From JAUVKA01 sp964465145 (GTDB lineage: Bacteria; Bacteroidota; Bacteroidia; Bacteroidales; UBA12481): a stretch of 53,122 nucleotides of DNA. The notes under the pieces were generated by a model. The model worked only from the letters and a program-made list of their open reading frames with translations, was not told the origin of the DNA and did no database searches. Below are positions 17,539 to 26,471 of this stretch, piece by piece (positions within the stretch are counted from its first letter, which is position 1; each line of letters begins with the position of its first letter). Made by a program: the position numbers and the translations under genes. The stretch covers positions 1 to 53,122 of the forward strand of contig CAYXJR010000021.1 of the NCBI GenBank assembly GCA_964465145.1. Direction: 5' to 3'.

Positions 17539-18573
17539 TTAATCCAAAACCCCGGTTCTGTGAGTGGATTCACGTATGATCAATTCAGTTTTTAATTCAT
17601 GGTGAATAAAAGGCTGCTCAATCTGTCGGTTCAAAAGCCGGTCGAGTAATAATTGAACCGAAATCTGCCCCATCTCATAACCATGCTGGTCAACTGTACT
17701 TAGTGTTGGATGAGTGACCTGAGAAATGAGGCCATTACTAAATCCGATTACCGAGATTTCTTCCGGAATTCTGATTCCCATTTCGTGAAGGGACTTTATA
17801 ACCCCTGTGGCAGTAAAATCATTAACAGTAAAAATGCCATCCGGGGGTTGGATCCGGTTCATCAGTTGTTTGGTCCTGATTTGTGCCTGGTTGAAATTAT
17901 CGCAATATATTATCAGGTCTCTGTCTATTTCCATTTTGTTATCCCTCAGGGCTTCGGTGTATCCATTACGCCTGAGATCAGTGATTCGCAGCCCCGGAGG
18001 CCCAGCCAGATGGGCAATCCTTCGACGACCGGTGCGGATAAGGTGATTTACTGCATTGTAGGCACCCTGAAAATCGTCCACAGTAACCTTATCGGTTATT
18101 ATTTCATCACAAACACGGTCAAACATAACCAACGGAACTCCATTATTGAGAACATAGGATAAATGTTCATACTGCCTTGTCTCCCTGCTGAGTGATATCA
18201 GAATACCCTCTACCCTGGCATCCATAAGAGCCGTTGTAGCAAACACTTCCCTGTTGAAGGATTCGTTGGATTGAAAAATCATGACGTTATATCCTGCATC
18301 ATAGGCCACGTCTTCAATCCCGGAGATAACAGAGGAAAAAAAATGATGTACTATTTCGGGGATAACCAATCCCAGGGTTTTTGTCCGGCTGGATCTCAGA
18401 CTAAGGGCAATGGCATTTGGCTTGTAATCAAGTTTTTTTGCCAGTTCATTAACCTTTTTTTTGGTTACCACACTGATTTCCGGATGATTCTTCAGCGCCT
18501 TGGAAACCGTTGATGGAGAAATTCCCAATTCTCTGGCGATATCCTTGATCGTTACATGTCCGCTCCGCATCAT
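17539..18573 (-). CDS. LacI-family transcriptional regulator of the starch locus
   Basis: 344 residues. The N-terminal LacI helix-turn-helix is at about 6-28 (VTIKDIARELGISPSTVSKAL), followed by the hinge helix region (YKPNAIALSLRSSRTKTLGL) and a periplasmic-binding-protein-like sensor domain (LVIPEI through STVDQHGYEMGQ). The start is the first of two adjacent ATGs; the second would also fit. It lies between the susC operon (same strand, 185 bp) and the divergent starch-binding/amylase genes, so it very likely controls both. Its ligand is probably maltose or a derivative; that is inferred from context. Confidence 0.92.
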   Translation of the reverse strand: MMRSGHVTIKDIARELGISPSTVSKALKNHPEISVVTKKKVNELAKKLDYKPNAIALSLRSSRTKTLGLVIPEIVHHFFSSVISGIEDVAYDAGYNVMIFQSNESFNREVFATTALMDARVEGILISLSRETRQYEHLSYVLNNGVPLVMFDRVCDEIITDKVTVDDFQGAYNAVNHLIRTGRRRIAHLAGPPGLRITDLRRNGYTEALRDNKMEIDRDLIIYCDNFNQAQIRTKQLMNRIQPPDGIFTVNDFTATGVIKSLHEMGIRIPEEISVIGFSNGLISQVTHPTLSTVDQHGYEMGQISVQLLLDRLLNRQIEQPFIHHELKTELIIRESTHRTGVLD

Positions 18574-18582
18574 AACTTATAG

Positions 18583-18592
18583 CAATCGATTG
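18583..18592. promoter_or_regulatory. LacI-type operator palindrome CAATCGATTG (copy 1)
   Basis: Palindrome within TTATAGCAATCGATTGAA, 9 bp upstream of the lacI start codon, a position suited to autoregulation. Same CAAWCGWTTG pattern as the site near susC. Confidence 0.6.
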
Positions 18593-18816
18593 AAGTAATA
18601 AAAATAGCACTATTAAAATGAAACTAGCAAGCTATTTAAAGCTTGATCAAATACTTATTAGCAAGATTTTTTAAATCAGGATCATATAGTTCTTTTTAAG
18701 CATTGAAAATGGAAGGTGGAAACGAACTAACATGACTGTTTTGTTCCTAAATTTCCTGTCAGATGTCCAGCAGCACAAGGATTTGGAAAAAAGTACAAAT
18801 AATTCCCGGTTTATAG

Positions 18817-18826
18817 CAATCGATTG
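18817..18826. promoter_or_regulatory. LacI-type operator palindrome CAATCGATTG (copy 2)
   Basis: Second copy of the same 18-bp sequence TTATAGCAATCGATTGAA, 234 bp from copy 1 and about 100 bp upstream of the TACATTTG box of the starch-binding gene. Identity beyond the palindrome suggests a specific operator rather than chance. The pair could allow looping. Confidence 0.6.
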
Positions 18827-18972
18827 AAATATAGGCATAGCAACGAAATTCAATCCTAATTGGCAGGTTTTTTGAGCTTTAAGGGGATTTAATTAAGTAG
18901 AGGGGTTCTTTTTTTTTGTACATTTGAATAAACAATAACAAAAACAATAACAGTAATTTTAATTTAAAGCAT

Positions 18973-20649
18973 ATGAAAAATTTTTTACGCCAATTTAGTT
19001 TGATGTTTTTACTTCTGGCAATGGCCGGATTCGCCCTTGGGCAACCCATGCCGGATGCAATTACTATTTCCCCGGAAGGGGCAACAGCTTTTGATGAAAT
19101 AACCCTGACTTTCGATGCAAATAAATCTTGCACACCTGATGGTAAGGGAAATTTGTTAGGGCTTGAATCCGTTGCTATGCACTCAGCCATGAGGTTTTTG
19201 GGTGACGCACTTACCGTCTGGGGTCACAATGGAGTGGATTTTAATGGAACACCCGGTGGTGAATATGACACACGTCTTGCTTCTAACGGTGATGGAACCT
19301 ACTCAAAAACATTTGTTCCGGTTACTTATTATAATCTGACAGGAGACGAAGGTATTTTTATTGGTATTTCAGCCGTTTTTAATAATGGAGCGGGCTGGGA
19401 TGCTGAAGGTAAAGACACAGGCGACGGTGCGTGTGTCGACTTTAAAATACCCTTTGCCTATACTTCTGGTGAACCTGAAGGGAACTTCAATGTCAATATG
19501 AATAAAGTTATTGAAGCGGGAACCTTTATTGCCGGAATTGATAAGGTATGGCTGGTAATTGACGGTGTTGGTGAGTTTGATATGATCGACCTGGATGCAG
19601 ATTTCAACGCCGATGGTATCTATTTTGTGAAAATTGAATCCGCTTTGGTAAAAGATGCCGTTTATACTTATAACTATCGCATTAACGCCGATACTCCTGA
19701 GGATGCAACCAGGGAATTTGTAGCTCTAGGCGGTCCGAACACATTCAACGACTGGTGGAACCAGGATCCTATCGTTTTTCCAGCTACGGTGACTTTTATG
19801 CTTGACATGACACACCCTATTAGTCTGGGTGAGTTTGATCCAGAAAGTGATTTTATTGATGTTGCAGGCGCCTTCAACGGTTGGGGACCGGCTGAGGGAG
19901 AGGATGTTCTAACTGTAACTGAAACTGAAGGGATATATACTGTAACTATTGATGGTATGAATGCCGGAGAGAGCTATGATTTTAAATTCAGACTGAATGC
20001 CAATTGGGATACTTCGGAATTCCCAGGTGGAGGTCCTAACCGTAACATTATGCCGGTTGAAGGGGAACAAACAGTGAACCTGGTTTATAACACTGTTCTT
20101 CACTTCTCCGTTGATATGACAAAAGCAATTGATGCTGGAACTTTTGACCCTGAGGTTGATTTTGTTGATGTTGCAGGAAGTATGAATGGATGGGGTGGAA
20201 CCGTCCTTGAACTTTTAGATGGTAACATTTATACCGTCAACGTTGACAATGTAAAAGTTGGCGAAACCTTAGAATACAAATTCCGTATTAACGGAAGCTG
20301 GGACAGTAATGAATTTCCCGGCGATCTGCCAAACAGGACATATACTGCTATTTATGGGTACCAGATAGTTCATCATTTCTATGATATAACTGTTGGTGTA
20401 GAGGATGTCTTGAAATTAGAAGAGATCAGTTTCTATCCAAATCCAGTAAGTAGCACTCTGGTTCTGGAGAATGCAGATCAGGTTAAAATGGTAATTATTT
20501 CTAATCTGGTTGGACAGGAAGTTAAATCGCTGGATAATCTTCAACCCAGGATGGAAATCAATACTGCAAGCCTGGAGAGAGGTGTTTATTTCCTTACTTT
20601 TGTAGCCAGGGATGGTTCCAAAAGAACTGAAAAGATTATTAAACAGTAA
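18973..20649 (+). CDS. Secreted starch-binding-like protein (SusE/F-like) with T9SS sorting domain
   Basis: 558 residues. A signal peptide ends at about residue 24 (MAGFALGQ). Two tandem copies of a roughly 95-residue domain occur at about 274-375 and 376-470: each begins with a V-DMT segment, has FxDVAGxxNGWG, then YxFKFRxNxxWDxxEFPGxxPNR. They resemble starch-binding modules of the SusE/SusF or CBM type. The N-terminal 250 residues form one or two further beta-rich domains. The C-terminus (ISFYPNPVSSTLVLE to TEKIIKQ) is a T9SS type A sorting domain. No lipoprotein cysteine is seen, so it is predicted to reach the cell surface or medium through T9SS rather than as a SusE-type lipoprotein. 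The gene is followed by a terminator and the amylase. Confidence 0.8.
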   Translation: MKNFLRQFSLMFLLLAMAGFALGQPMPDAITISPEGATAFDEITLTFDANKSCTPDGKGNLLGLESVAMHSAMRFLGDALTVWGHNGVDFNGTPGGEYDTRLASNGDGTYSKTFVPVTYYNLTGDEGIFIGISAVFNNGAGWDAEGKDTGDGACVDFKIPFAYTSGEPEGNFNVNMNKVIEAGTFIAGIDKVWLVIDGVGEFDMIDLDADFNADGIYFVKIESALVKDAVYTYNYRINADTPEDATREFVALGGPNTFNDWWNQDPIVFPATVTFMLDMTHPISLGEFDPESDFIDVAGAFNGWGPAEGEDVLTVTETEGIYTVTIDGMNAGESYDFKFRLNANWDTSEFPGGGPNRNIMPVEGEQTVNLVYNTVLHFSVDMTKAIDAGTFDPEVDFVDVAGSMNGWGGTVLELLDGNIYTVNVDNVKVGETLEYKFRINGSWDSNEFPGDLPNRTYTAIYGYQIVHHFYDITVGVEDVLKLEEISFYPNPVSSTLVLENADQVKMVIISNLVGQEVKSLDNLQPRMEINTASLERGVYFLTFVARDGSKRTEKIIKQ

Positions 20650-20670
20650 CTTTTTATAAATCAATAATTT

Positions 20671-20707
20671 GCCCGGCTGGTTGATCATTACCGGCCGGGC
20701 TTTTTTA
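20671..20707 (+). terminator. Intrinsic terminator-like hairpin between the starch-binding and amylase genes
   Basis: GCCCGGC (20671-20677) pairs with GCCGGGC (20694-20700), followed by TTTTTT. It ends only about 12 bp before the amylase ATG, so the amylase must depend on read-through or on a promoter further upstream. It may set the ratio of the two products. Confidence 0.75.
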
Positions 20708-20718
20708 ATATTTCTATT

Positions 20719-23487
20719 ATGTTCAATCGTTTTGGATTCCTTGTTGCTCTATTCCTAATTAGTTTGTCTTCCCAGGCACAACTAATAGTTTTGGATCCCC
20801 CATCTGCCACTGGTGAAGATTCAGTGACCGTATTTTTTGATGCCAGTAAAGGTGATGCCGGCTTGATGGGGTACACAGGAGATGTATGGGCTCATACTGG
20901 TGTATTTACAACAGGTGGTAATGGTTGGCAGTATGTAATTGCTACCTGGAATCAAAATACAGATAAGGCAAAGTTACACTCACTGGGTGATGATTTGTGG
21001 GAATTTAAAATCAGCCCAAGTATTAGGGAATTTTATGGAGTGCCTGATGATGAGATGATTACTGCTCTGGCCTTCGTATTCCGCAACAGCGATGGTTCCA
21101 GAACAGGCCGGGATGTAAGCGGTGCTGATATTTTCTTTGAATTGGCTAGTCTGAAGGTGGAGATTATACAGCCAGTGGAGGATTGGTTTATTGCGGAAGA
21201 GGGACAAAGAATTACCATTGAAGCCAAGGGGACCATGGCTGATACCATTTTTCTATACCATGATGGGGATTTAGTCACTCAAACACCCGGAAATGATTTG
21301 TATTATGAAATTGCTGCCCAACCGGACGGTATCCATGTTGTTGAAGTCAGAGTAAAAAATTCACGAAGTACGGAGTCTGATTCATTCTCATATGTTGTAA
21401 GGGAAACCGAGGAGATGCCAGCAGGTGTTCGGGATGGGATCAATTATATCGATGATAACACTGTGATTCTGGTCTTGTATGCACCTGCGAAAGACTCTGT
21501 AAACGTAATTGGCGACTTTAATGCATGGGAAGCCAGCCCTGATAATTTAATGAAAAATACTCCTGACGGGAACAGGTTCTGGCTGCGAATTGAAAATTTG
21601 GAGGCAGGTAAGGAATACTTATTTCAATATCTGGTGGATGGATCTTTGCAAATTGCTGATCCATATACCGAGAAAACTTCCGATTATAATGACCAGTTTA
21701 TCAATCAGGAAACTTATCCAAATTTACTCCTCTACCCAAGCAACGATGCTGTTGATGTTGTTTCTGTCATGCAAACAGCTCAGGAGCCATATGACTGGAA
21801 AATCAAGAATTTTGTACGTCCGGACAAGACAAACATGGTGATCTATGAGATGTTGATGCGGGATTTTACTGATCGCCACACCTTCGCATGCATGCTAGAT
21901 ACACTGGATTATTTTCAAAAACTTGGTATTAACGCTATTGAGTTAATGCCAGTTTCTGAGTTCGAAGGAAATGTGAGCTGGGGATACAATCCATCCTTTT
22001 ATTTTGCTCCAGACAAGTTTTACGGACCAAAGGACACATATAAAGACTTTATTGATGCCTGTCATGAAAGGGGAATTGCCGTTATAATGGACATGGTATT
22101 AAACCATTCTTATGGTAAAAACCCCATGGTCCATTTATATTGGGATGATGAGAATAATCGTCCTGCAGAGAATAATCCATGGTTTAACACAGTGTCGCCT
22201 AATCCTGTATATGCCTGGGGATATGATTTCAATCACGAAAGTGAGGCCACAAGAGCCTTTGTTGATAGTGTTAATCGATTTTGGATGCAAGAATATATGA
22301 TTGATGGATTTCGATTTGATTTCACCAAAGGGTTTACCAACACTCCGGGTGACGGCGGTGGTAATGATGAAGCAAGGATAGCTATACTGGAAAGGATGGC
22401 CGACAGGATTTGGGAAGTGGATCCGGAGGTTTATGTAATTCTTGAGCATTTTTCCGGGTACGAGGAGGAAAAGATACTTATTGAATATGGGATGTTATCC
22501 TGGGGAAATGTGAATTACACTTACCGTAAGGCCGCTGCTGGTTGGTTCATGGCAAATAATGCTACGAATTTGGCCGCCGCTTCCTATCAATACAGGGGGT
22601 TCACCAAGCCCCATAGCGTTGCTTATATGGAAAGCCACGACGAGGAGCGCTTGATGTATGAATGTTATGTTTGGGGTAACACTAGGAATCCTGATTACCT
22701 GCTCAAGGATACAACAAATGCTCTTAAAAGGATGGAGCTCTCGGCAAACTTTTATATACCAATTCCAGGTCCTAAAATGATATGGATGTTCGGAGAGTTA
22801 GGATATGATTATTCAATCGATTATAATGGGCGAATTGGCCGTAAGCCTATTCGATGGGATTATTACGATGATCCCCGAAGACAGCGTCTGTATAAAATCT
22901 ACGGGGCTTTGAACCATTTGAAAGCAAAGCATGAGGTTTTCAAAACCACAGATTACCAGGTGTCTCTGAACGACACCCTGAAAAGGATTCATTTGAACGG
23001 TGCAGAAATGGATGTAACCATTCTTGGTAATTTTGGAATTTGGCCCACCATGGGAAATCCCAATTTTCAACACACTGGCTGGTGGTACGAATACTGGTCA
23101 GGCGATTCCCTGTTTGTTGAAAACCTATCATCTGAGATGACCCTGCTGCAGGGGGAATATCTGTTATATACCGATGTAAAACTTGAGAATCCAGATATTA
23201 CTACCGGGACTGAAGAGGTTATTACGGGAAATCTTCATGGGCTGGAATTATCTATTTATCCGAATCCTGTTGAGGATAGGCTGCAGGTCTTCAATACCTC
23301 AGATATATACCAGGATGTAAAGCTGGAGATAATGGATATTTCAGGGAGGTTGGTTCTTACAAGGGAGGTTCCCCGCTGGGTAAATGGGCAGGTTGAACAG
23401 TTCGATACATCTGGGCTGACTCATGGGGTTTATTTAATAAAGGTTGTTTCGGCGGAGGGAGTTGGGGTCTTTCGATTTATTAAATAA
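20719..23487 (+). CDS. Secreted GH13 alpha-amylase-family enzyme with T9SS sorting domain
   Basis: Hydrolyses alpha-1,4 (possibly alpha-1,6) glucosidic bonds in starch outside the cell. 922 residues: signal peptide (cut near residue 20, SSQA-Q), N-terminal beta domains to about 230, a CBM48-like module at about 235-320 (VNVIGDFNAW), the GH13 barrel at about 370-760, and a C-terminal T9SS sorting domain from about 845 (YPNPVEDRLQVF). Catalytic residues in view: VIMDMVLNHS (455-464), nucleophile Asp534 in GFRFDF, acid/base Glu576 in VILEHF, and Asp641 in MESHDEER. The CBM48-plus-GH13 layout is also seen in pullulanase/neopullulanase-type enzymes, so exact specificity is open. Confidence 0.92.
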   Translation: MFNRFGFLVALFLISLSSQAQLIVLDPPSATGEDSVTVFFDASKGDAGLMGYTGDVWAHTGVFTTGGNGWQYVIATWNQNTDKAKLHSLGDDLWEFKISPSIREFYGVPDDEMITALAFVFRNSDGSRTGRDVSGADIFFELASLKVEIIQPVEDWFIAEEGQRITIEAKGTMADTIFLYHDGDLVTQTPGNDLYYEIAAQPDGIHVVEVRVKNSRSTESDSFSYVVRETEEMPAGVRDGINYIDDNTVILVLYAPAKDSVNVIGDFNAWEASPDNLMKNTPDGNRFWLRIENLEAGKEYLFQYLVDGSLQIADPYTEKTSDYNDQFINQETYPNLLLYPSNDAVDVVSVMQTAQEPYDWKIKNFVRPDKTNMVIYEMLMRDFTDRHTFACMLDTLDYFQKLGINAIELMPVSEFEGNVSWGYNPSFYFAPDKFYGPKDTYKDFIDACHERGIAVIMDMVLNHSYGKNPMVHLYWDDENNRPAENNPWFNTVSPNPVYAWGYDFNHESEATRAFVDSVNRFWMQEYMIDGFRFDFTKGFTNTPGDGGGNDEARIAILERMADRIWEVDPEVYVILEHFSGYEEEKILIEYGMLSWGNVNYTYRKAAAGWFMANNATNLAAASYQYRGFTKPHSVAYMESHDEERLMYECYVWGNTRNPDYLLKDTTNALKRMELSANFYIPIPGPKMIWMFGELGYDYSIDYNGRIGRKPIRWDYYDDPRRQRLYKIYGALNHLKAKHEVFKTTDYQVSLNDTLKRIHLNGAEMDVTILGNFGIWPTMGNPNFQHTGWWYEYWSGDSLFVENLSSEMTLLQGEYLLYTDVKLENPDITTGTEEVITGNLHGLELSIYPNPVEDRLQVFNTSDIYQDVKLEIMDISGRLVLTREVPRWVNGQVEQFDTSGLTHGVYLIKVVSAEGVGVFRFIK

Positions 23488-23510
23488 TTTTACTTCAAAT
23501 TATGCTTTAG

Positions 23511-25544
23511 ATGAAACCAAAAGACCTGAAAGAAGCAATCCTCGAAGGTATCCCTGAAAACCTGCCTCCAAAATATCTTCGGGATCCTAATATCAGCCAT
23601 GCTCCAAACAGAAAAAGCATACTCTCTCCAGACGAAAAAAGACTGGCCATAAAAAACGCGCTCAGATATCTGCCTCTTTATCAACATAAAGAAATCCTTC
23701 CTGAATTTATTGAGGAATTAGAGACTTACGGCAGAATATACATGTATCGCCTCAAACCTGATTATGAGATCAAAGCCAGGCATATCGATGACTTTCCCCA
23801 CCAGTCAAAACAGGCAGCCGCTATAATGCTTATGGTAATGAATAACCTGGACAAAGCGGTTGCCCAACACCCCGAGGAACTGATCACTTATGGTGGAAAC
23901 GGGGCTGTTTTCCAAAATTGGGCCCAATACAGGCTTTGCATGAAATACCTGGCTGAAATGACTGATGAACAAACCCTGGTTCTTTATTCGGGTCATCCTA
24001 TGGGCCTTTTCCCATCACACAAAGAGGCACCGCGTGTTGTCGTTACCAATGGAATGGTAATTCCCAATTACTCCAAACAAGACGATTGGGAACGTTTTAA
24101 TGCTTTGGGGGTGTCGCAGTATGGCCAGATGACAGCCGGTTCGTTCATGTATATCGGTCCGCAGGGAATAGTTCATGGTACTACCATCACCGTGCTTAAT
24201 GCCGGAAGAATGAAAGCAAAAGATCAGGATGAGGGACTGGGAGGAAAAGTTTTTGTGACCTCTGGCCTTGGCGGCATGTCTGGCGCTCAGGCTAAAGCTA
24301 CAGTTATTGCCGGTGGAATTTGTGTTGTTGCTGAAATTAATCCACTTGCTACACAAAAGAGGCACGAGCAGGCTTGGGTTGATGAGGTGTACCATGATAT
24401 GGATGAACTAATTGTGAGAATTGAACAAGCGAGGGCTGGCAGGGAAGCTGTATCACTGGCTTTCCAGGGCAACGTTGTTGATCTTTGGGAGAAGCTGGCC
24501 AGGGAGAAGGTCTATATTGATTTGGGTTCCGACCAGACATCTCTGCATAATCCCTGGTCGGGAGGATATTATCCAGCGGGCCTAACTTTTGAAGAATCAA
24601 ACAGGATGATGAGAAACGATCCGGATGGATTCCGCCAGGAAGTTCAAAAGTCATTGCGGCGACAGGTTAAAGCAATTAACGCGGTGGTTGATCTTGGTAT
24701 GTATTTCTGGGATTATGGCAATGCTTTCCTTCTGGAAGCAGGTAGATCTGGGGCTGAGGTAGTAAAGAATGATGGCACCTACCGCTATCCTTCTTATGTC
24801 CAGGATATTATGGGGCCCCTTTTCTTTGATTTTGGTTTTGGCCCCTTCAGGTGGGTATGTACATCCAACGACCCTAAGGACCTGGAAACCACAGATAATA
24901 TCGCAGTGGAGGTTCTGCAGCAATTACTAAAAGAGGCCCCTGAGGATATTAAACAACAAATGGCCGATAACCTTCATTGGATTCGGGAAGCTGGCAAAAA
25001 CAGGATGGTTGTCGGCTCTCAGGCAAGGATACTGTATGCTGATGCCAGGGGTAGAATGAGATTGGCATTAGCATTTAATAAAGCCATACGTGATGGTCGT
25101 ATCAGCAGCCCCATTGTACTGGGACGTGATCATCATGATGTTTCAGGAACTGATTCCCCATACCGCGAAACATCCAATATTTACGATGGTTCGAGTTTTA
25201 CAGCTGATATGGCTATCCAAAACGTGATAGGGGATGCCTTCAGGGGTGCCAGCTGGGTATCTATTCACAATGGAGGCGGAGTAGGATGGGGTGAGGTCAT
25301 TAATGGCGGATTCGGTCTGGTAATAGATGGGTCAAAAGAAGCGGATGAACGTTCACAACGAATGTTGCACTGGGATGTGAATAATGGGATCGCCAGAAGA
25401 TCGTGGGCCAGGAATATACCTGCAATAACCACGATAAAAAGGGCAATGGAAGAAAATCCTGAACTAATTGTTACCCTACCCTCTATAGCTGATGACCAGC
25501 TAATTGAGTCATTTTTCCATAAGGAAGAAAATCCTGGATCATGA
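23511..25544 (+). CDS. hutU: Urocanate hydratase HutU
   Basis: Second enzyme of histidine degradation; adds water to urocanate to give imidazolonepropionate, using tightly bound NAD+ in the cytoplasm. The 677-residue protein contains the NAD-binding segment VTSGLGGMSGAQAKA and the conserved YSGHPMGLFPSH, and a long C-terminal region ending GGGVGWGEVINGGFGLVIDG. It is longer than the usual proteobacterial enzyme of about 555 residues because of extra N-terminal and internal sequence; I recall this longer form from other Bacteroidota. The other hut genes are not nearby. It starts 23 bp after the amylase gene, probably by chance of order rather than shared function. Confidence 0.95.
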   Translation: MKPKDLKEAILEGIPENLPPKYLRDPNISHAPNRKSILSPDEKRLAIKNALRYLPLYQHKEILPEFIEELETYGRIYMYRLKPDYEIKARHIDDFPHQSKQAAAIMLMVMNNLDKAVAQHPEELITYGGNGAVFQNWAQYRLCMKYLAEMTDEQTLVLYSGHPMGLFPSHKEAPRVVVTNGMVIPNYSKQDDWERFNALGVSQYGQMTAGSFMYIGPQGIVHGTTITVLNAGRMKAKDQDEGLGGKVFVTSGLGGMSGAQAKATVIAGGICVVAEINPLATQKRHEQAWVDEVYHDMDELIVRIEQARAGREAVSLAFQGNVVDLWEKLAREKVYIDLGSDQTSLHNPWSGGYYPAGLTFEESNRMMRNDPDGFRQEVQKSLRRQVKAINAVVDLGMYFWDYGNAFLLEAGRSGAEVVKNDGTYRYPSYVQDIMGPLFFDFGFGPFRWVCTSNDPKDLETTDNIAVEVLQQLLKEAPEDIKQQMADNLHWIREAGKNRMVVGSQARILYADARGRMRLALAFNKAIRDGRISSPIVLGRDHHDVSGTDSPYRETSNIYDGSSFTADMAIQNVIGDAFRGASWVSIHNGGGVGWGEVINGGFGLVIDGSKEADERSQRMLHWDVNNGIARRSWARNIPAITTIKRAMEENPELIVTLPSIADDQLIESFFHKEENPGS

Positions 25545-25575
25545 AAGAGTTAACCATTTAGAATCCTTTTTTGCG

Positions 25576-25983
25576 ATGAAACCAAAAACCATACTCATTA
25601 CACTGATCCTTATTCCCTTAATTTCCGGATGTATTCCAGATGATGGAGTCAACACTCTCGAGGGCTCATGGTCCTGCCAGGAGACAAGCGAGATTTTTAT
25701 GAGCAATATGAAAGGGACCAGCATCTTTCCGGTTTATTTCGCACAGGATATTGCTGATAATCAAACATATTACATTGATAATTTTTACCAGTTGGGCACA
25801 GGGGTCGAAGTGAAAGTGAAATTGTCAGGTGGAGTTATTACCGTGGAAAAGCAAAAGGTTGATGGCATTGAATTCGAAGGCAGCGGAACAGTTAATCCTT
25901 CATACGAGTTGATAAACCTAAGCTATACCGCAGATGATGGGGGAGGGCAGGTTGACCATGTTACGGCTGTCTACTCAAGATGA
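25576..25983 (+). CDS. Small predicted lipoprotein of unknown function
   Basis: 135 residues from the ATG at 25576. A longer reading from 25504 would overlap hutU by 41 nt and add a non-signal N-terminus, so it is rejected. The signal peptide ITLILIPLISGC gives a lipidated cysteine at about residue 18. The rest is a predicted beta-rich domain (GSWSCQETSEI, GVITVEKQKVDGIEFEGSGTV), of the general lipocalin-like look seen in small Bacteroidota lipoproteins. No specific family is recognised. It converges with ispF and overlaps its 3' end by 9 bp. Confidence 0.75.
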   Translation: MKPKTILITLILIPLISGCIPDDGVNTLEGSWSCQETSEIFMSNMKGTSIFPVYFAQDIADNQTYYIDNFYQLGTGVEVKVKLSGGVITVEKQKVDGIEFEGSGTVNPSYELINLSYTADDGGGQVDHVTAVYSR

Positions 25984-26466
25984 ATGGAGTATTATTTTTG
26001 ACACCAGTACAACTGCGTAAGCTGCAACACCCTCCTCTCTGCCAACAAACCCCATTTGTTCATTGGTTGTCGCTTTGATACAGAGTTGATCAGAGTCGAT
26101 TCCCATAGTGTCGGCAAGAACCTCGGTCATATGTGGAATGTGATCAATAAGCTTTGGCCGTTCAAGGCAAATTGTCGTGTCGATATTACCTACCTGCCAT
26201 CCTTTACCCCGGATTAATGCTATAGTCTTTTTGAGAAGGATTTTACTATCAATATCTTTGAATTCCGGAGAACTATCCGGGAAGTGATACCCAATATCCC
26301 TTAAGGCCAACGATCCTAATAAGGCATCACAAATAGCATGGATTAGAACATCACCATCGGAATGGCCCAAGCAGCCTTTTTCAAAAGGAATTGTGATACC
26401 TCCCAAAACCAATTTGCGATTTTCGGTTAACCGATGGGAGTCATAACCAAATCCTACACGAAACAT
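25975..26466 (-). CDS. ispF: 2-C-methyl-D-erythritol 2,4-cyclodiphosphate synthase IspF
   Basis: MEP-pathway enzyme of isoprenoid precursor synthesis; cyclises CDP-methylerythritol 2-phosphate with loss of CMP. At 163 residues it has the family length. It starts MFRVGFGYDSH, with the metal-binding Asp9 and His11 pair; LGHSDGDVLIHAICDALLG carries the third metal-binding histidine; and the C-terminus has the conserved ATTNEQMGFVGREEGVAAYA. It lies 5 bp after porV and probably shares its transcript, an arrangement known near T9SS genes in Bacteroidota. Confidence 0.97.
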   Translation of the reverse strand: MFRVGFGYDSHRLTENRKLVLGGITIPFEKGCLGHSDGDVLIHAICDALLGSLALRDIGYHFPDSSPEFKDIDSKILLKKTIALIRGKGWQVGNIDTTICLERPKLIDHIPHMTEVLADTMGIDSDQLCIKATTNEQMGFVGREEGVAAYAVVLVSKIILHSS

Positions 26467-26471
26467 GGGTA

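Larger units (their letters stand above)
18574..18972. promoter_or_regulatory. Divergent control region between lacI and the starch-binding gene
   Basis: A 399-bp region without a supported gene. It holds two exact copies of TTATAGCAATCGATTGAA (listed separately) and a -7-like box TACATTTG at 18919-18926, 46 bp before the start of the starch-binding protein gene, with no good -33 partner. It should contain the promoters for lacI (leftward) and for the exported starch proteins (rightward). Confidence 0.55.

Noticed and set aside
20719..20740. CAATCGTTTT in the amylase start region as a fourth LacI operator
   Set aside because: It is not palindromic, misses the last position of the consensus and lies inside coding sequence.
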